DNA of 41,678 nt from an uncultured Prevotella sp. (GCA_900544825.1 UQWP01000026.1:1-41678); one strand, 5' to 3'; positions 16,772-26,139 are shown, numbered from the stretch's first letter. Notes: a model not told the origin generated them from the letters alone. Numbers and translations: made by a program.

Positions 16772-18202
16772 ATGAGATTTTATGCGCTTTTTGCAGCTAT
16801 GCTCCTTTCGGGGAGCATAGCTTTTGCTCAAAACGACGACCCTACTATCATGACTATCAATGGTCAGCCTGTCAGTCGTTCGGAATTTGAATATTCTTAT
16901 AACAAAAACAATTCCGAGGGCGTGATTGACAAGAAGACAGTCAATGAGTATGTTGACCTATTTGTTAATTACAAACTTAAGGTTTTGGCGGCGTTGGATG
17001 CCCATATCGATACTACGGCTTCTTTCAAACAGGAGTTCCTGCAGTATCGTGACCAGCAGGTGCGTCCGACGATGATCAGTTCGGGAGACGTGGAGGCGGA
17101 AGCGCAGAAAATTTACGAAGAAGCGAAACAACGTGTCAGTAGGTCGGGCGGATTGGTCAATCCTGCCCACATATTGATCCGTTTGGGACAGAAAGCCTCT
17201 GCTGCTGACCAGGAAACGGCACGACAGAAGGCTCAGTCTATCTATCAGGCCCTATGCAAGGGGGGCGATTTCGCCGAATTTGCCAGAAAATACTCTGATG
17301 ACCAGGGTTCTGCCGTCAAGGGTGGAGACATTTCCTGGATTTCAAGAGGGCAGACGGTGAAGACTTTTGAGGATGCTGCGTTCTCACTCAAGGTGGGAGA
17401 AATCAGCAAGCCAGTCCTCTCGGAGTTTGGCTATCACATCATCAAGCTGATGGGAAAGCAGGACTTCTATCCTTATGATTCGGTGAAGAACGATATCCTT
17501 CGTTTCATCGATGCCAAGGGAATCAGAGAAAGAATCATCAACGAAAAGTTGGATTCCATAGCCAGGACGTTGCCTGCGGGAAGTGACCGTGAAACCGTCT
17601 TGGATCAGAAAGCTTCAGAATTGTCGGCTCACGACAAGAATCTGAAATATCTCATGCAGGAGTATCACGATGGATTGCTGCTCTATGAAATCAGCAACCG
17701 GATGGTATGGGAGAGAGCGGCGAATGATGAACAGGCACAAGCTGCTTATTTTGCCAAGAACAAGAAGAAATACAGATGGGAGCATCCCCGATTCAAGGGT
17801 ATCGCTTACCATACAAAGGATGCTGCCGACGTGGCAGCGGTCAAGAAATGCGTAAAGGGTAAGCCTTTCAGCCAATGGGCAGAGTTGCTTCGCAGGAAGT
17901 TTAATGCCGATTCGGTGGTGCGTGTTCAGGTGGAGGAAGGAATCTTCAAGAAGGGAGATCATCCTGTAGTGGATTCACTGGTGTTCAAGACAAGCGCCAA
18001 GGTAGAGAAGGTTCAAGGATATCCTTACGATGCTACATTCGGAAAAATTCTCAAGAAGGGACCTAAGGAATACACGGATGTGAAAGCCTGGGTGATAGCC
18101 GACTATCAGGACCAGCTGGAGAAGGAATGGGTGGCAACATTAAGAAAGAAATATCAGTTTGTGGTGTACCCTGAGGTATTAGCCACGGTAAACAAACATT
18201 AA
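16772..18202 (+). CDS. Periplasmic parvulin-type peptidyl-prolyl isomerase
   Basis: Exported 476-residue chaperone/isomerase. A signal peptide (MRFYALFAAMLLSGSIAFAQ) is followed by an N-terminal helical region (about 25-125) and one well-formed parvulin domain (about 130-228: PAHILIRLG, FAEFARKYSDD, GGDISWISRGQ, SEFGYHIIKLMG). The C-terminal half (320-470) looks like a second, strongly diverged isomerase-like domain. It lies directly before a SurA homologue, so it probably helps outer-membrane proteins fold in the periplasm. It resembles PpiD/PrsA/SurA-type proteins; no narrower name is justified. Confidence 0.9.
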   Translation: MRFYALFAAMLLSGSIAFAQNDDPTIMTINGQPVSRSEFEYSYNKNNSEGVIDKKTVNEYVDLFVNYKLKVLAALDAHIDTTASFKQEFLQYRDQQVRPTMISSGDVEAEAQKIYEEAKQRVSRSGGLVNPAHILIRLGQKASAADQETARQKAQSIYQALCKGGDFAEFARKYSDDQGSAVKGGDISWISRGQTVKTFEDAAFSLKVGEISKPVLSEFGYHIIKLMGKQDFYPYDSVKNDILRFIDAKGIRERIINEKLDSIARTLPAGSDRETVLDQKASELSAHDKNLKYLMQEYHDGLLLYEISNRMVWERAANDEQAQAAYFAKNKKKYRWEHPRFKGIAYHTKDAADVAAVKKCVKGKPFSQWAELLRRKFNADSVVRVQVEEGIFKKGDHPVVDSLVFKTSAKVEKVQGYPYDATFGKILKKGPKEYTDVKAWVIADYQDQLEKEWVATLRKKYQFVVYPEVLATVNKH

Positions 18203-18230
18203 ATATAAAATTCAAGCAGAATACAGATCT

Positions 18231-19685
18231 ATGAAGACTGGATATAAAATGAGTCTGGCGTTTATCGCATTGCTCCTCATCATGGGCATGAGCGCAAGCG
18301 CCTCACGTATGGGCATGAGTCGCCATGCTTCGGTTGCCGACAGTGATTCGGCAAAGTTGGAAGCGGTGAACGACTCGCAGTCAATCGACCCGGGAAGTAT
18401 TGTTGACGAGGTGATCTGGGTAGTTGGAGATGAGGCTATCCTCAAGTCTGACGTCGAGGTTACCCGCTTGCAGTCGGAGGCTGATGGCATCAAGTTCGTC
18501 GGTGATCCAGACTGTTCTATTCCTGAGCAGATTGCCGTGCAGAAACTTTTCCTGCATCAGGCTGCCATCGACAGTATCGAGGTGTCTGAATCGGAAGTCA
18601 TGCAAGGCATCGACGACCAGATCAACTACTGGGTTTCCATGATTGGATCCCGTGAGAAGCTGGAGGAATACCGTAAGCAGAGCATCACCCAGATGCGCCA
18701 GCAGATGCATGACGATTTCAAGAACCGCCAGCTCATCCAGAAGATGAAGCAGGAACTGGTGAAGGATATCAAGGTTTCTCCTGCGCAGGTACGTAAGTAT
18801 TTCAACAACTTGCCTACGGATAGTATTCCATTCGTTCCTACAGAGGTGGAGGTAGAGATCCTGACCATGCAGCCTCGTATTCCGATGGAAGAAATCAGCC
18901 GTGTGAAGAACCAGTTGCGTGACTTCACCGACCGTGTGAACAAGGGTGAGACTACTTTCGCTACGCTGGCACGTATGTACAGTGAAGACCCAGGATCTGC
19001 CCGAATGGGTGGTGAGATGGATTATATCGGACGTGGTATGTTGGATCCTGCATTTGCCAATGTAGCATTCAACCTGACCGATCCAAAGAAGATTTCCAAG
19101 ATTGTGGAGTCTGAGTTCGGTTATCACATCATCCAGTTGATTGATAAGCGAGGTGACAAGATCAAGTGCCGTCATATCCTGCTCAAGCCACAGGTTTCTC
19201 AGGAGGCTATCGACAAGTCAATCGGCCGTCTGGATTCCATCGGCAATGATATCCGTGCCAAGAAGTTTACCTTCGAGGCTGCCGTAGAGGCATTGTCTGA
19301 TGACAAGGATACCCGCAACAACAAGGGATTGATGGCAAATACAGCCCAGGCAGACAACCGTACCTCTAAGTTCCAGATGAAGGATCTTCCTACAGAGGTG
19401 GCACGTGTGGTAGATACCATGAAGGTAGGTCAGATTTCTACACCTTTTACTATGGTCAACAGCAAGGGCAAGACTACCTGCGCCCTGATTAAGTTGGTGA
19501 GCAGGGTAGAGGGTCATAGAGCTACCATTACCGAGGACTTCCAGGTAATGAAGGATGTCGTCCTTGCCAAGGAAAGAGAAAAAACGTTGCATGACTGGGT
19601 GGTTGACAAGATTAAGAAGACCTACGTTCGTATGAACGATCGCTACAAGAATTGCAATTTTGAATATCAAGGTTGGGTTAAATGA
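18231..19685 (+). CDS. surA: SurA-like periplasmic chaperone/isomerase
   Basis: A 484-residue exported protein with the SurA layout: signal peptide (to about residue 25), SurA N-terminal domain (about 55-200, beginning VDEVIWVVGDEAILKSDVE), first parvulin domain (about 205-308, with GGEMDYIGRGM and SEFGYHIIQLIDKRG), second parvulin domain (about 311-420, starting CRHILLKP) and a C-terminal strand region. SurA guards unfolded beta-barrel proteins, including LptD, on the way to the Bam complex. Its stop overlaps the next start by 4 bases (ATGA). An in-frame ATG at 18249 is a possible alternative start. Confidence 0.9.
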   Translation: MKTGYKMSLAFIALLLIMGMSASASRMGMSRHASVADSDSAKLEAVNDSQSIDPGSIVDEVIWVVGDEAILKSDVEVTRLQSEADGIKFVGDPDCSIPEQIAVQKLFLHQAAIDSIEVSESEVMQGIDDQINYWVSMIGSREKLEEYRKQSITQMRQQMHDDFKNRQLIQKMKQELVKDIKVSPAQVRKYFNNLPTDSIPFVPTEVEVEILTMQPRIPMEEISRVKNQLRDFTDRVNKGETTFATLARMYSEDPGSARMGGEMDYIGRGMLDPAFANVAFNLTDPKKISKIVESEFGYHIIQLIDKRGDKIKCRHILLKPQVSQEAIDKSIGRLDSIGNDIRAKKFTFEAAVEALSDDKDTRNNKGLMANTAQADNRTSKFQMKDLPTEVARVVDTMKVGQISTPFTMVNSKGKTTCALIKLVSRVEGHRATITEDFQVMKDVVLAKEREKTLHDWVVDKIKKTYVRMNDRYKNCNFEYQGWVK

Positions 19686-21457
19686 TCAATAACAAGCAAC
19701 ATAATATTAACAAGAACGGGCATAGAATCTTTTTCATATTGATTCTATGCCTATTTGGGTTTTGTCTGGTGCAGGCTATGCAGGCACCTAGAAAGAAACA
19801 CAAGAAGCGCCCGGAGGGTGAGAGAGTCTATCTTCTTCACGCCGATGAGTTGCGCTATGATATGTTTGGCAGAAACCCTGATGCCCAGATCGTGAAGGGC
19901 AAGGTTTCGTTCATGCACCAGGGAGGTCATCTCACCTGCGACAGTGCCTATTTCTATCAGGGCACCAATTCCGTGAAGGCTTTCGGTCATGTGCATTACC
20001 GTCAGGGTGATACCTTGTCGCTTACCTGCGAGAGGGCTGAATATGATGGTATGATGCAGATGATGCACGCCCGCAGAAATGTGGTACTGCACCATCGCAG
20101 ACAGACCCTGAAGACGGATAGTCTGGATTTCGACCGTCTGTATAACATGGCGAACTTCTTTGACGGCGGTACGCTCATTGACGGTAAGGACCGACTGGTT
20201 TCCGACTGGGGAGAATATCATACCGAGACCCGAGAGGCAAAGTTCGTCTTCAATGTGAAGTTGCGCAGTGGTAAGGATGTGGTTACCACCGATACCTTGT
20301 ATTATGACGTTCCGACCTCTACCGCCCATATGGTGGGACCTTCCAAGATTGTTTCAGGTTCCAGCGTGGTGCATACGGCAGATGGTTATTATGATACCAA
20401 GACCGATAAGGCTAAGCTCTTTGGCCGTTCTACCTTGGTGGATAAGGACAAGTCGATTACCGGCGACAGTCTCTACTATGTCAAGAATGGCGAGAGCACC
20501 GGTTATGGCAATGTGGTGTATGTGGATAAGAAGAACAAGAATTCCCTTACCTGCAACTATCTCCGTTATAACGAGAAGACGGGAATGGGATTCGCTACCA
20601 AGCGACCTGTAGCCATCGACTATTCTCAGAAAGATACGTTGTGGATGCATTCAGACACCATGCGCATCTATACTTTCAATATCAATACCGATTCGGTATA
20701 TCGCAAGGTGCATGCCTATCCGCATGTCCGTGCTTTCCGCAACGATATGCAGGCTATCTGCGATTCCCTGGTCTTCAATTCCAAGGATTCCTGTATGACG
20801 ATGTATAAGGATCCTATTATCTGGAATGCCAACCGACAGATGCTCGGTGAGGAAATCAGAGCTTATATGGCAGACTCCACCATCCGCTTTGCCCATGTCA
20901 TCGGTCAGGCTCTCTCTATCGAGCAGATGCCAGACAGCGTACATTATAATCAGATTACTTCTTCCGAGATGAAGTCCTATTTCGAAAAGGGAGAAATGAA
21001 GATGACGGAAGCAATCGGCAATGTGCAGACGGTCTATTATATGACCAACGACAAGGACAGTTCACTGGTGGGACTCAACTATCTAGAGACCGATACCATG
21101 CGTATGTATCTGGGAGCAGCCAGAAAGTTGGATAAGATCTGGACCAATAAGTTCACCAGTACCATGTATCCGATTACACAGGTTCCGCCAGCCAAGTATA
21201 AGTTACCTAACTTTGCGTGGTTTGAGGACCTCCGACCAACGGATAAGAATGATATTTTTGTATGGCGTGGCAAGTCGAGTGGCACGGAGTTGAAATCCAT
21301 TAAGCGCCATGAGGCACCTTTGCAGTCCCTGAAGAAGGAACCGCTCAAGGAGGATAAGGAGAAGGCTGAAGCAGAGACAGCATCAGAGAAGACAGCCAAG
21401 GTTGCGCCAAAAGTTACCAAGAAAAACAAACGTAAATATAAAAAGAAACGACGATGA
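19682..21457 (+). CDS. OstA/LptA-like LPS transport protein
   Basis: A 591-residue protein with an N-terminal membrane anchor or uncleaved signal (about 15-34), a basic linker, and repeated OstA/LptA-type beta-jellyroll strands from about residue 48 (HADELRYD, IVKGKVSFMHQGGHLTCDSA, VKAFGHVHYRQGDTL). The C-terminal 60 residues are rich in Lys, Glu and Ala and look disordered. LptA-type proteins bridge the periplasm for LPS; here one long chain holds far more strands than E. coli LptA (185 residues). It overlaps surA and mutL by 4 bases each, so the three should be translationally coupled. LptB is encoded at 8426. Confidence 0.85.
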   Translation: MINNKQHNINKNGHRIFFILILCLFGFCLVQAMQAPRKKHKKRPEGERVYLLHADELRYDMFGRNPDAQIVKGKVSFMHQGGHLTCDSAYFYQGTNSVKAFGHVHYRQGDTLSLTCERAEYDGMMQMMHARRNVVLHHRRQTLKTDSLDFDRLYNMANFFDGGTLIDGKDRLVSDWGEYHTETREAKFVFNVKLRSGKDVVTTDTLYYDVPTSTAHMVGPSKIVSGSSVVHTADGYYDTKTDKAKLFGRSTLVDKDKSITGDSLYYVKNGESTGYGNVVYVDKKNKNSLTCNYLRYNEKTGMGFATKRPVAIDYSQKDTLWMHSDTMRIYTFNINTDSVYRKVHAYPHVRAFRNDMQAICDSLVFNSKDSCMTMYKDPIIWNANRQMLGEEIRAYMADSTIRFAHVIGQALSIEQMPDSVHYNQITSSEMKSYFEKGEMKMTEAIGNVQTVYYMTNDKDSSLVGLNYLETDTMRMYLGAARKLDKIWTNKFTSTMYPITQVPPAKYKLPNFAWFEDLRPTDKNDIFVWRGKSSGTELKSIKRHEAPLQSLKKEPLKEDKEKAEAETASEKTAKVAPKVTKKNKRKYKKKRR

Positions 21458-23331
21458 GTGATGTCATCCAACTTTTACCAGATTCTGTTGCCAATCAGAT
21501 AGCAGCAGGAGAAGTGATACAGCGACCAGCTTCTGTCATCAAGGAGCTGGTGGAGAATGCTGTTGATGCCGGCGCCAGGAATATTCAGGTGGTCGTGGTG
21601 GATGCGGGTCGCACCAACATCCAGGTCATTGATGATGGCAAGGGAATGTCGGAGACGGATGCCCGCCTTGCCTTTGAGCGCCATTCTACCTCTAAGATTC
21701 GTAAGGCAGACGATCTCTTTGCCCTCCGTACGATGGGATTCAGAGGAGAGGCTTTGGCATCTATTGCTGCCGTGGCACAGGTGGAACTCAAGACCCGTCA
21801 GGAATCTGACGAGATAGGTACCCTCGTAGCCATATCGGGTTCCCGGTATGAGCGACAGGAACCTTGTGCCTGTCCTGTGGGCACCAACTTTTCTGTGAGC
21901 AATATCTTCTACAATGTTCCTGCCCGCCGTAAATTCCTGAAATCGAATTCTACCGAGCTCAATAACATCCTTACCGCTTTTGAGCGCATTGCCTTGGTGA
22001 ATCCGCAGATTTCGTTTACCCTGCACAGCAATGGCACAGAAGTGTTCAATCTTCGTGCTGCCAATCTGCGCCAGCGTATCCTGGATGTGTTTGGCAAGAA
22101 GTTCAATCATGATCTCTTGCCAGTCAATGTAGAGACAACGATGTGCAAGGTTTCCGGATTTGCCGGCAAACCGGAGGCTGCCCGCAAGAAGGGAGTGCAT
22201 CAGTTCTTCTTTGTGAACGGCAGATACATGAAGCATCCTTATTTCAACAAGGCGGTGATGGCGGCTTACGACCGCTTGATTCCGGTAGGAGAGCAGGTGC
22301 CTTACTTCCTCTATTTCGAGGTGGATCCTAAGGATATCGATGTGAACATCCATCCTACCAAGACTGAAATCAAGTTTGAGAATGAGCAGGCTATCTGGCA
22401 GATTCTCTCGGCTGCGGTGAAGGAGAGCATCGGTATGTTTAATGATGTACCGACCATCGACTTTGATACCGAGGATAAGCCGGAAATCCCGATGTTCAAT
22501 CCGGAAGAGATTCCTTCAGCATCGGCTCCGAAGATCAGCGTCAATCCGGGATACAATCCTTTCAAGACCCGTTCTACCACTACGGCGAAGCCTGTGGGAG
22601 CCAGTTTCCCTGGTCCTTCCAGTACCAAACCGGAGATAGACCAGAATTGGGAACAGCTTTACGAAGGGTTGAAAGACCAGGATGAACAGCAGCATACGAT
22701 GGAGCTCTTTGATGAGCCCGAGCAGGCTACTGCTGCAGGTACTACGGCTAGCAGTATCATTGCAGAAAAGTCGCCATCCCATTATCAGTATAAAGGCAAG
22801 TATATCATGACCGCCGTGAAATCGGGATTGATGATCATCGACCAGCATCGTGCTCATGTGCGTATCCTGTTCGAACAGTATCTCAAGCAGCTTGCCGAAC
22901 GCACCTTCCATTCCCAGAAGGTTCTCTTCCCGGAAGTAGTGCAGTTCCCGATGTCGGAGAAGGTCATCTTCGAAAAGATCTTGCCGGAAATGAACGGGAT
23001 GGGATTTGAGTTGGAAGATCTGGGAGGTGGCAGCTATGCCGTCAACTCCGTACCTGCCGGGCTGGAAGGAATGAATCCGGTAAGGCTGGTGCAGGATATG
23101 GTATCCAGTGCGGTGGAGAAAGGAGTCTCAGCCATGGATGAAATCAACCATGCCCTGGCTCTTTCGCTTGCCCGTCATGCAGCGATACCGCACGGACAGG
23201 TGTTGAGCAATGAGGAGATGGAAGGATTGGTCAATGGACTTTTCGCCTGCGAGAATGTGAACTATACTCCTGATGGCAAGTCGGTGCTCTGCATCCTTCA
23301 GCAGCAGGAAATAGAGCATCTCCTGGGGTAG
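21454..23331 (+). CDS. mutL: DNA mismatch repair protein MutL
   Basis: MutL couples mismatch recognition by MutS to strand removal. The 625-residue protein has an intact GHKL ATPase: E31 and N35 in ELVENAVDAGA, DDGKGM, STSKI and GFRGEALASI. The linker (about 340-435) is Pro/Ser/Thr-rich. The C-terminal domain should hold the nicking site in species without MutH, but the DQHAxxExxxxE motif reads DQHRAHVRILFE (from D463) and the late CPHGRP motif is only TPDGKS. It begins 4 bases inside the ostA-like gene. Confidence 0.95.
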   Translation: MSDVIQLLPDSVANQIAAGEVIQRPASVIKELVENAVDAGARNIQVVVVDAGRTNIQVIDDGKGMSETDARLAFERHSTSKIRKADDLFALRTMGFRGEALASIAAVAQVELKTRQESDEIGTLVAISGSRYERQEPCACPVGTNFSVSNIFYNVPARRKFLKSNSTELNNILTAFERIALVNPQISFTLHSNGTEVFNLRAANLRQRILDVFGKKFNHDLLPVNVETTMCKVSGFAGKPEAARKKGVHQFFFVNGRYMKHPYFNKAVMAAYDRLIPVGEQVPYFLYFEVDPKDIDVNIHPTKTEIKFENEQAIWQILSAAVKESIGMFNDVPTIDFDTEDKPEIPMFNPEEIPSASAPKISVNPGYNPFKTRSTTTAKPVGASFPGPSSTKPEIDQNWEQLYEGLKDQDEQQHTMELFDEPEQATAAGTTASSIIAEKSPSHYQYKGKYIMTAVKSGLMIIDQHRAHVRILFEQYLKQLAERTFHSQKVLFPEVVQFPMSEKVIFEKILPEMNGMGFELEDLGGGSYAVNSVPAGLEGMNPVRLVQDMVSSAVEKGVSAMDEINHALALSLARHAAIPHGQVLSNEEMEGLVNGLFACENVNYTPDGKSVLCILQQQEIEHLLG

Positions 23332-23401
23332 AGGCTTCCATCATCAAAGAATGCTATATATAATAAGGTGTAGTTAAACTGAAAGTTAAAAATAGAAAGG
23401 T

Positions 23402-24307
23402 ATGAAAAAGATATTAGCTTTGCTGGCTTTGGCCAGTGTTTCTATGGGAAGTTTTGCTCAGGACGTGGTTCCTGAAGAAAAATATAGTATTGCCACCAAT
23501 TCTTTTTTCAGTAATTGGTTTGTTCAGGCTGGCTTGGACTGGAATGCATGGTATTCTGCCGAAGAGAGAGGACACGATCTGTCGAAGAGTCCTTTCAAGA
23601 AGTTCCGCAGCAATCCGGGCATCTCCCTGGCTTTCGGTAAGTGGTTTACACCAGGTATCGGTCTTCGTACCAAGATTCAGGGATTCTGGGGAAAGAAGGT
23701 GGATGCCGACTGGAACGAGGATACCAACGAGGGCAACGGCAACAAGTATTGGGTAGCCAATGAGCAGGTGATGTTCAACCTGACCAACCTTTTTAAAGGT
23801 TACAAGGAAGAACGCGTCTGGAACATGATGGCGTTTGCCGGTGCCGGTGTGGGCCGTTCGATGACTCACAACAACTATGCCATGAATTACAGTCTGGGTC
23901 TTCATTCTGCATGGAAGGTGGCAGAAAAGGTTCAGCTTTTTGCAGAAGCTGGTCTGAATACCTTCGATCATAATATAGATAATTGTGCAGGAAGTGCCTC
24001 CCAGTCTTGGATCCGCCGATGCAAGAATTACTATTTCGAACTAGGTGTTACCTATAATCTGGGCTCTTCCCGTTGGAGAAAGGCGCCGGATATGGATATT
24101 GTTGATACACTTCACCAGTCGGAACTGGATGCCTTGAATGCAGCTTTGGAAGATGCCAATGCAGAAACCGAGCGTTTGAGAGGACTTCTGGAGAAAAAGA
24201 AGGCAGGAGAGAAGGAATCAGAGCATGCTACCGACGTAGCTCCTGAAGATTCTGGCGATGCTCCTGCAGATTCGGTAGATACTCCTGCAGGTTCAGTAGA
24301 ACAGTAA
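23402..24307 (+). CDS. Outer-membrane beta-barrel protein with acidic tail
   Basis: A 301-residue exported protein: signal peptide MKKILALLALASVSMGSFAQ, then about 200 residues of alternating aromatic/hydrophobic strands typical of an eight-stranded OmpA-like barrel (FVQAGLDWNAWYS, NPGISLAFGKWF, GIGLRTKIQGFWG, FELGVTYNLG). The last 75 residues form a short coiled coil (LDALNAALEDANAETERLRG) and an acidic Ala/Asp/Ser/Pro-rich tail. Related Bacteroidota OmpA-family proteins continue into a peptidoglycan-binding OmpA domain after such a coil; it is missing here. A terminator follows at once. The exact role is not known. Confidence 0.8.
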   Translation: MKKILALLALASVSMGSFAQDVVPEEKYSIATNSFFSNWFVQAGLDWNAWYSAEERGHDLSKSPFKKFRSNPGISLAFGKWFTPGIGLRTKIQGFWGKKVDADWNEDTNEGNGNKYWVANEQVMFNLTNLFKGYKEERVWNMMAFAGAGVGRSMTHNNYAMNYSLGLHSAWKVAEKVQLFAEAGLNTFDHNIDNCAGSASQSWIRRCKNYYFELGVTYNLGSSRWRKAPDMDIVDTLHQSELDALNAALEDANAETERLRGLLEKKKAGEKESEHATDVAPEDSGDAPADSVDTPAGSVEQ

Positions 24308-24339
24308 GTTTTGGCAAAAAGCTCCAAATCATCCTATAT

Positions 24340-24374
24340 AAAAGGCATTTTTCCCCGTGGAAAATGCCTTTTTT
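24340..24374 (+). terminator. Intrinsic terminator after the barrel gene
   Basis: AAAGGCATTTTTCC pairs with GGAAAATGCCTTT and is followed by six T. It closes the barrel transcript just before the tRNA promoter. Confidence 0.92.
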
Positions 24375-24414
24375 CATGTTTTTTCAACGAAAATGAAAAA
24401 AAAGTCGGAAAAAG

Positions 24415-24446
24415 TTTGGTGGAATCAAATATTTGTAGTACCTTTG
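24415..24446 (+). promoter_or_regulatory. Full Bacteroidota promoter for tRNA-Val (TTTG-N20-TACCTTTG)
   Basis: TTTG at 24415-24418, a 20-base spacer and TACCTTTG at 24439-24446 match the phylum consensus TTTG-N(19-21)-TAnnTTTG exactly. The tRNA begins 20 bases after the -7 box. This is the best promoter in the window. Confidence 0.85.
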
Positions 24447-24466
24447 CAACCGCTTACGAAAAGTAA

Positions 24467-24544
24467 GGGCGCTTAGCTCAGCTGGTTTAGAGCATCTGCC
24501 TTACAAGCAGAGGGTCGGCGGTTCGAATCCGTCAGCGCCCACCA
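24467..24544 (+). tRNA. tRNA-Val (anticodon TAC)
   Basis: A complete cloverleaf of 78 bases with an encoded CCA: acceptor GGGCGCT/AGCGCCC, D-arm GCTC/GAGC, anticodon stem TCTGC/GCAGA with loop CTTACAA (anticodon TAC), and T-arm with GTTCGAATC. It reads GUA and, by wobble, other Val codons. It is a single-gene unit with its own promoter and terminator. Confidence 0.97.
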
Positions 24545-24548
24545 AGTT

Positions 24549-24585
24549 AAAAGGTCTTTCAACAATCGTTGAAAGACCTTTTTTG
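24549..24585 (+). terminator. tRNA-Val terminator
   Basis: A long perfect stem (AAAGGTCTTTCAAC/GTTGAAAGACCTTT, 4-base loop) is followed by a T-run five bases after the tRNA. Confidence 0.93.
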
Positions 24586-24639
24586 TTTTAATTAAAGCTA
24601 AATAATTCTCAGTTTTTCTGTTTTCTCGTAGGAATTCAT

Positions 24640-24647
24640 TACCTTTG
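24640..24647 (+). promoter_or_regulatory. -7 box for purB (TACCTTTG)
   Basis: TACCTTTG, identical to the tRNA-Val box, lies 28 bases before the purB start. A TTTC at about -33 is a weak partner. Confidence 0.7.
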
Positions 24648-24674
24648 CACCCTATATAAATAATACGTATTGTT

Positions 24675-26021
24675 ATGAATTTAGATTTATTGACTGCCAT
24701 ATCACCTATAGATGGTCGTTACAGGGGAAAAACAGAGCAACTCGCCAACTACTTTTCAGAGTATGCTCTCATTCGTTATCGTGTTCGCGTAGAGATAGAG
24801 TATTTCATTACTTTATGTGAGTTACCATTGCCACAGCTGGCTTCTTTCGATCAGTCGCTGTTTGAGCGTTTGCGTGACATCTATCGTAATTTCAACGAGA
24901 ACGATGCTCAGCGTGTGAAAGACATTGAGAAGGTTACCAACCACGATGTGAAAGCTGTTGAGTATTTCATCAAGGAAGAGTTTGACAAGATTGGTGGCTT
25001 GGATGCCTACAAGGAGTTTATCCACTTCGGTTTGACATCTCAGGACATCAACAACACCAGTGTGCCTCTTTCTGTGAAGGAAGCTCTGGAGGAGTGCTTC
25101 TACCCTCAGGTAGAAGAGCTGATTGCCCAGCTTCAGACTTATGCTGATGAGTGGAAGGATGTACCTATGTTGGCTAAAACTCATGGTCAGCCTGCTTCTC
25201 CTACCCGTCTGGGCAAGGAAATCATGGTTTATGTATATCGTCTTACCGAGCAGCTTGATTCATTGAAGGCTTGCAAGTTTACAGCTAAGTTTGGTGGTGC
25301 TACCGGTAATTACAATGCTCATCATGTAGCTTATCCAGAGTATGACTGGAAGGCTTTCGGCAACAAGTTCGTCAGCGAGAAGCTGGGCTTGGAGCGTGAG
25401 CAATATACTACTCAGATCAGTAACTATGATCATCTGGGTTCCATCTTTGATGCCATCCGCAGAATCAACACCATCATCATCGACTTGGACCGTGACTTCT
25501 GGATGTACATCTCTATGGATTACTTCAAGCAGAAGATCAAGGCTGGTGAGGTAGGTTCCAGTGCCATGCCACACAAGGTGAACCCTATCGATTACGAGAA
25601 CAGTGAGGGTAACCTCGGTATTGCCAATGCCATTCTCCAGTTCCTGGCACAGAAGCTTCCAGTGAGCCGTCTGCAGCGTGACCTTACCGACAGTACCGTA
25701 CTCCGTAACATCGGTGTGCCTCTCGGTCATAGCGTCATCGCCATCCAGAGCACATTGAAGGGCTTGCGTAAGCTCATCCTCCATGAAGAGAAGTTACAGG
25801 AAGACTTGAATAATACCTGGGCTGTAGTAGCTGAGGCTATTCAGACCATCCTTCGCCGTGAGGCTTATCCACATCCATACGAGGCATTGAAGGCGCTCAC
25901 CCGCACCAATACCCATATGACAGAGGAGACCATTCATGAGTTTATCAAGGGATTGAATGTTAGCGATAGCGTGAAGGCCGAATTGATGGCTATCACTCCT
26001 AGCAATTACACAGGTATCTAA
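24675..26021 (+). CDS. purB: Adenylosuccinate lyase
   Basis: Acts twice in purine synthesis: it splits SAICAR and adenylosuccinate, releasing fumarate. The 448-residue protein is of the longer, E. coli-like subgroup. The superfamily signature SSAMPHKVNPIDYENSEGN lies near residues 294-312, and the active-site regions TSQDINNT and KTHGQPASPT are present. It stands alone with its own promoter. Confidence 0.96.
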   Translation: MNLDLLTAISPIDGRYRGKTEQLANYFSEYALIRYRVRVEIEYFITLCELPLPQLASFDQSLFERLRDIYRNFNENDAQRVKDIEKVTNHDVKAVEYFIKEEFDKIGGLDAYKEFIHFGLTSQDINNTSVPLSVKEALEECFYPQVEELIAQLQTYADEWKDVPMLAKTHGQPASPTRLGKEIMVYVYRLTEQLDSLKACKFTAKFGGATGNYNAHHVAYPEYDWKAFGNKFVSEKLGLEREQYTTQISNYDHLGSIFDAIRRINTIIIDLDRDFWMYISMDYFKQKIKAGEVGSSAMPHKVNPIDYENSEGNLGIANAILQFLAQKLPVSRLQRDLTDSTVLRNIGVPLGHSVIAIQSTLKGLRKLILHEEKLQEDLNNTWAVVAEAIQTILRREAYPHPYEALKALTRTNTHMTEETIHEFIKGLNVSDSVKAELMAITPSNYTGI

Positions 26022-26139
26022 TCAAAAAGCAGTTTCCCTAACGGGCAGCCAAGGATATATTAAGACATATCATATATAACATAAATTAATAATAATAGAT
26101 TTATTAACCCGGCCGTGAGGCTTTTATATTGAATAAATT

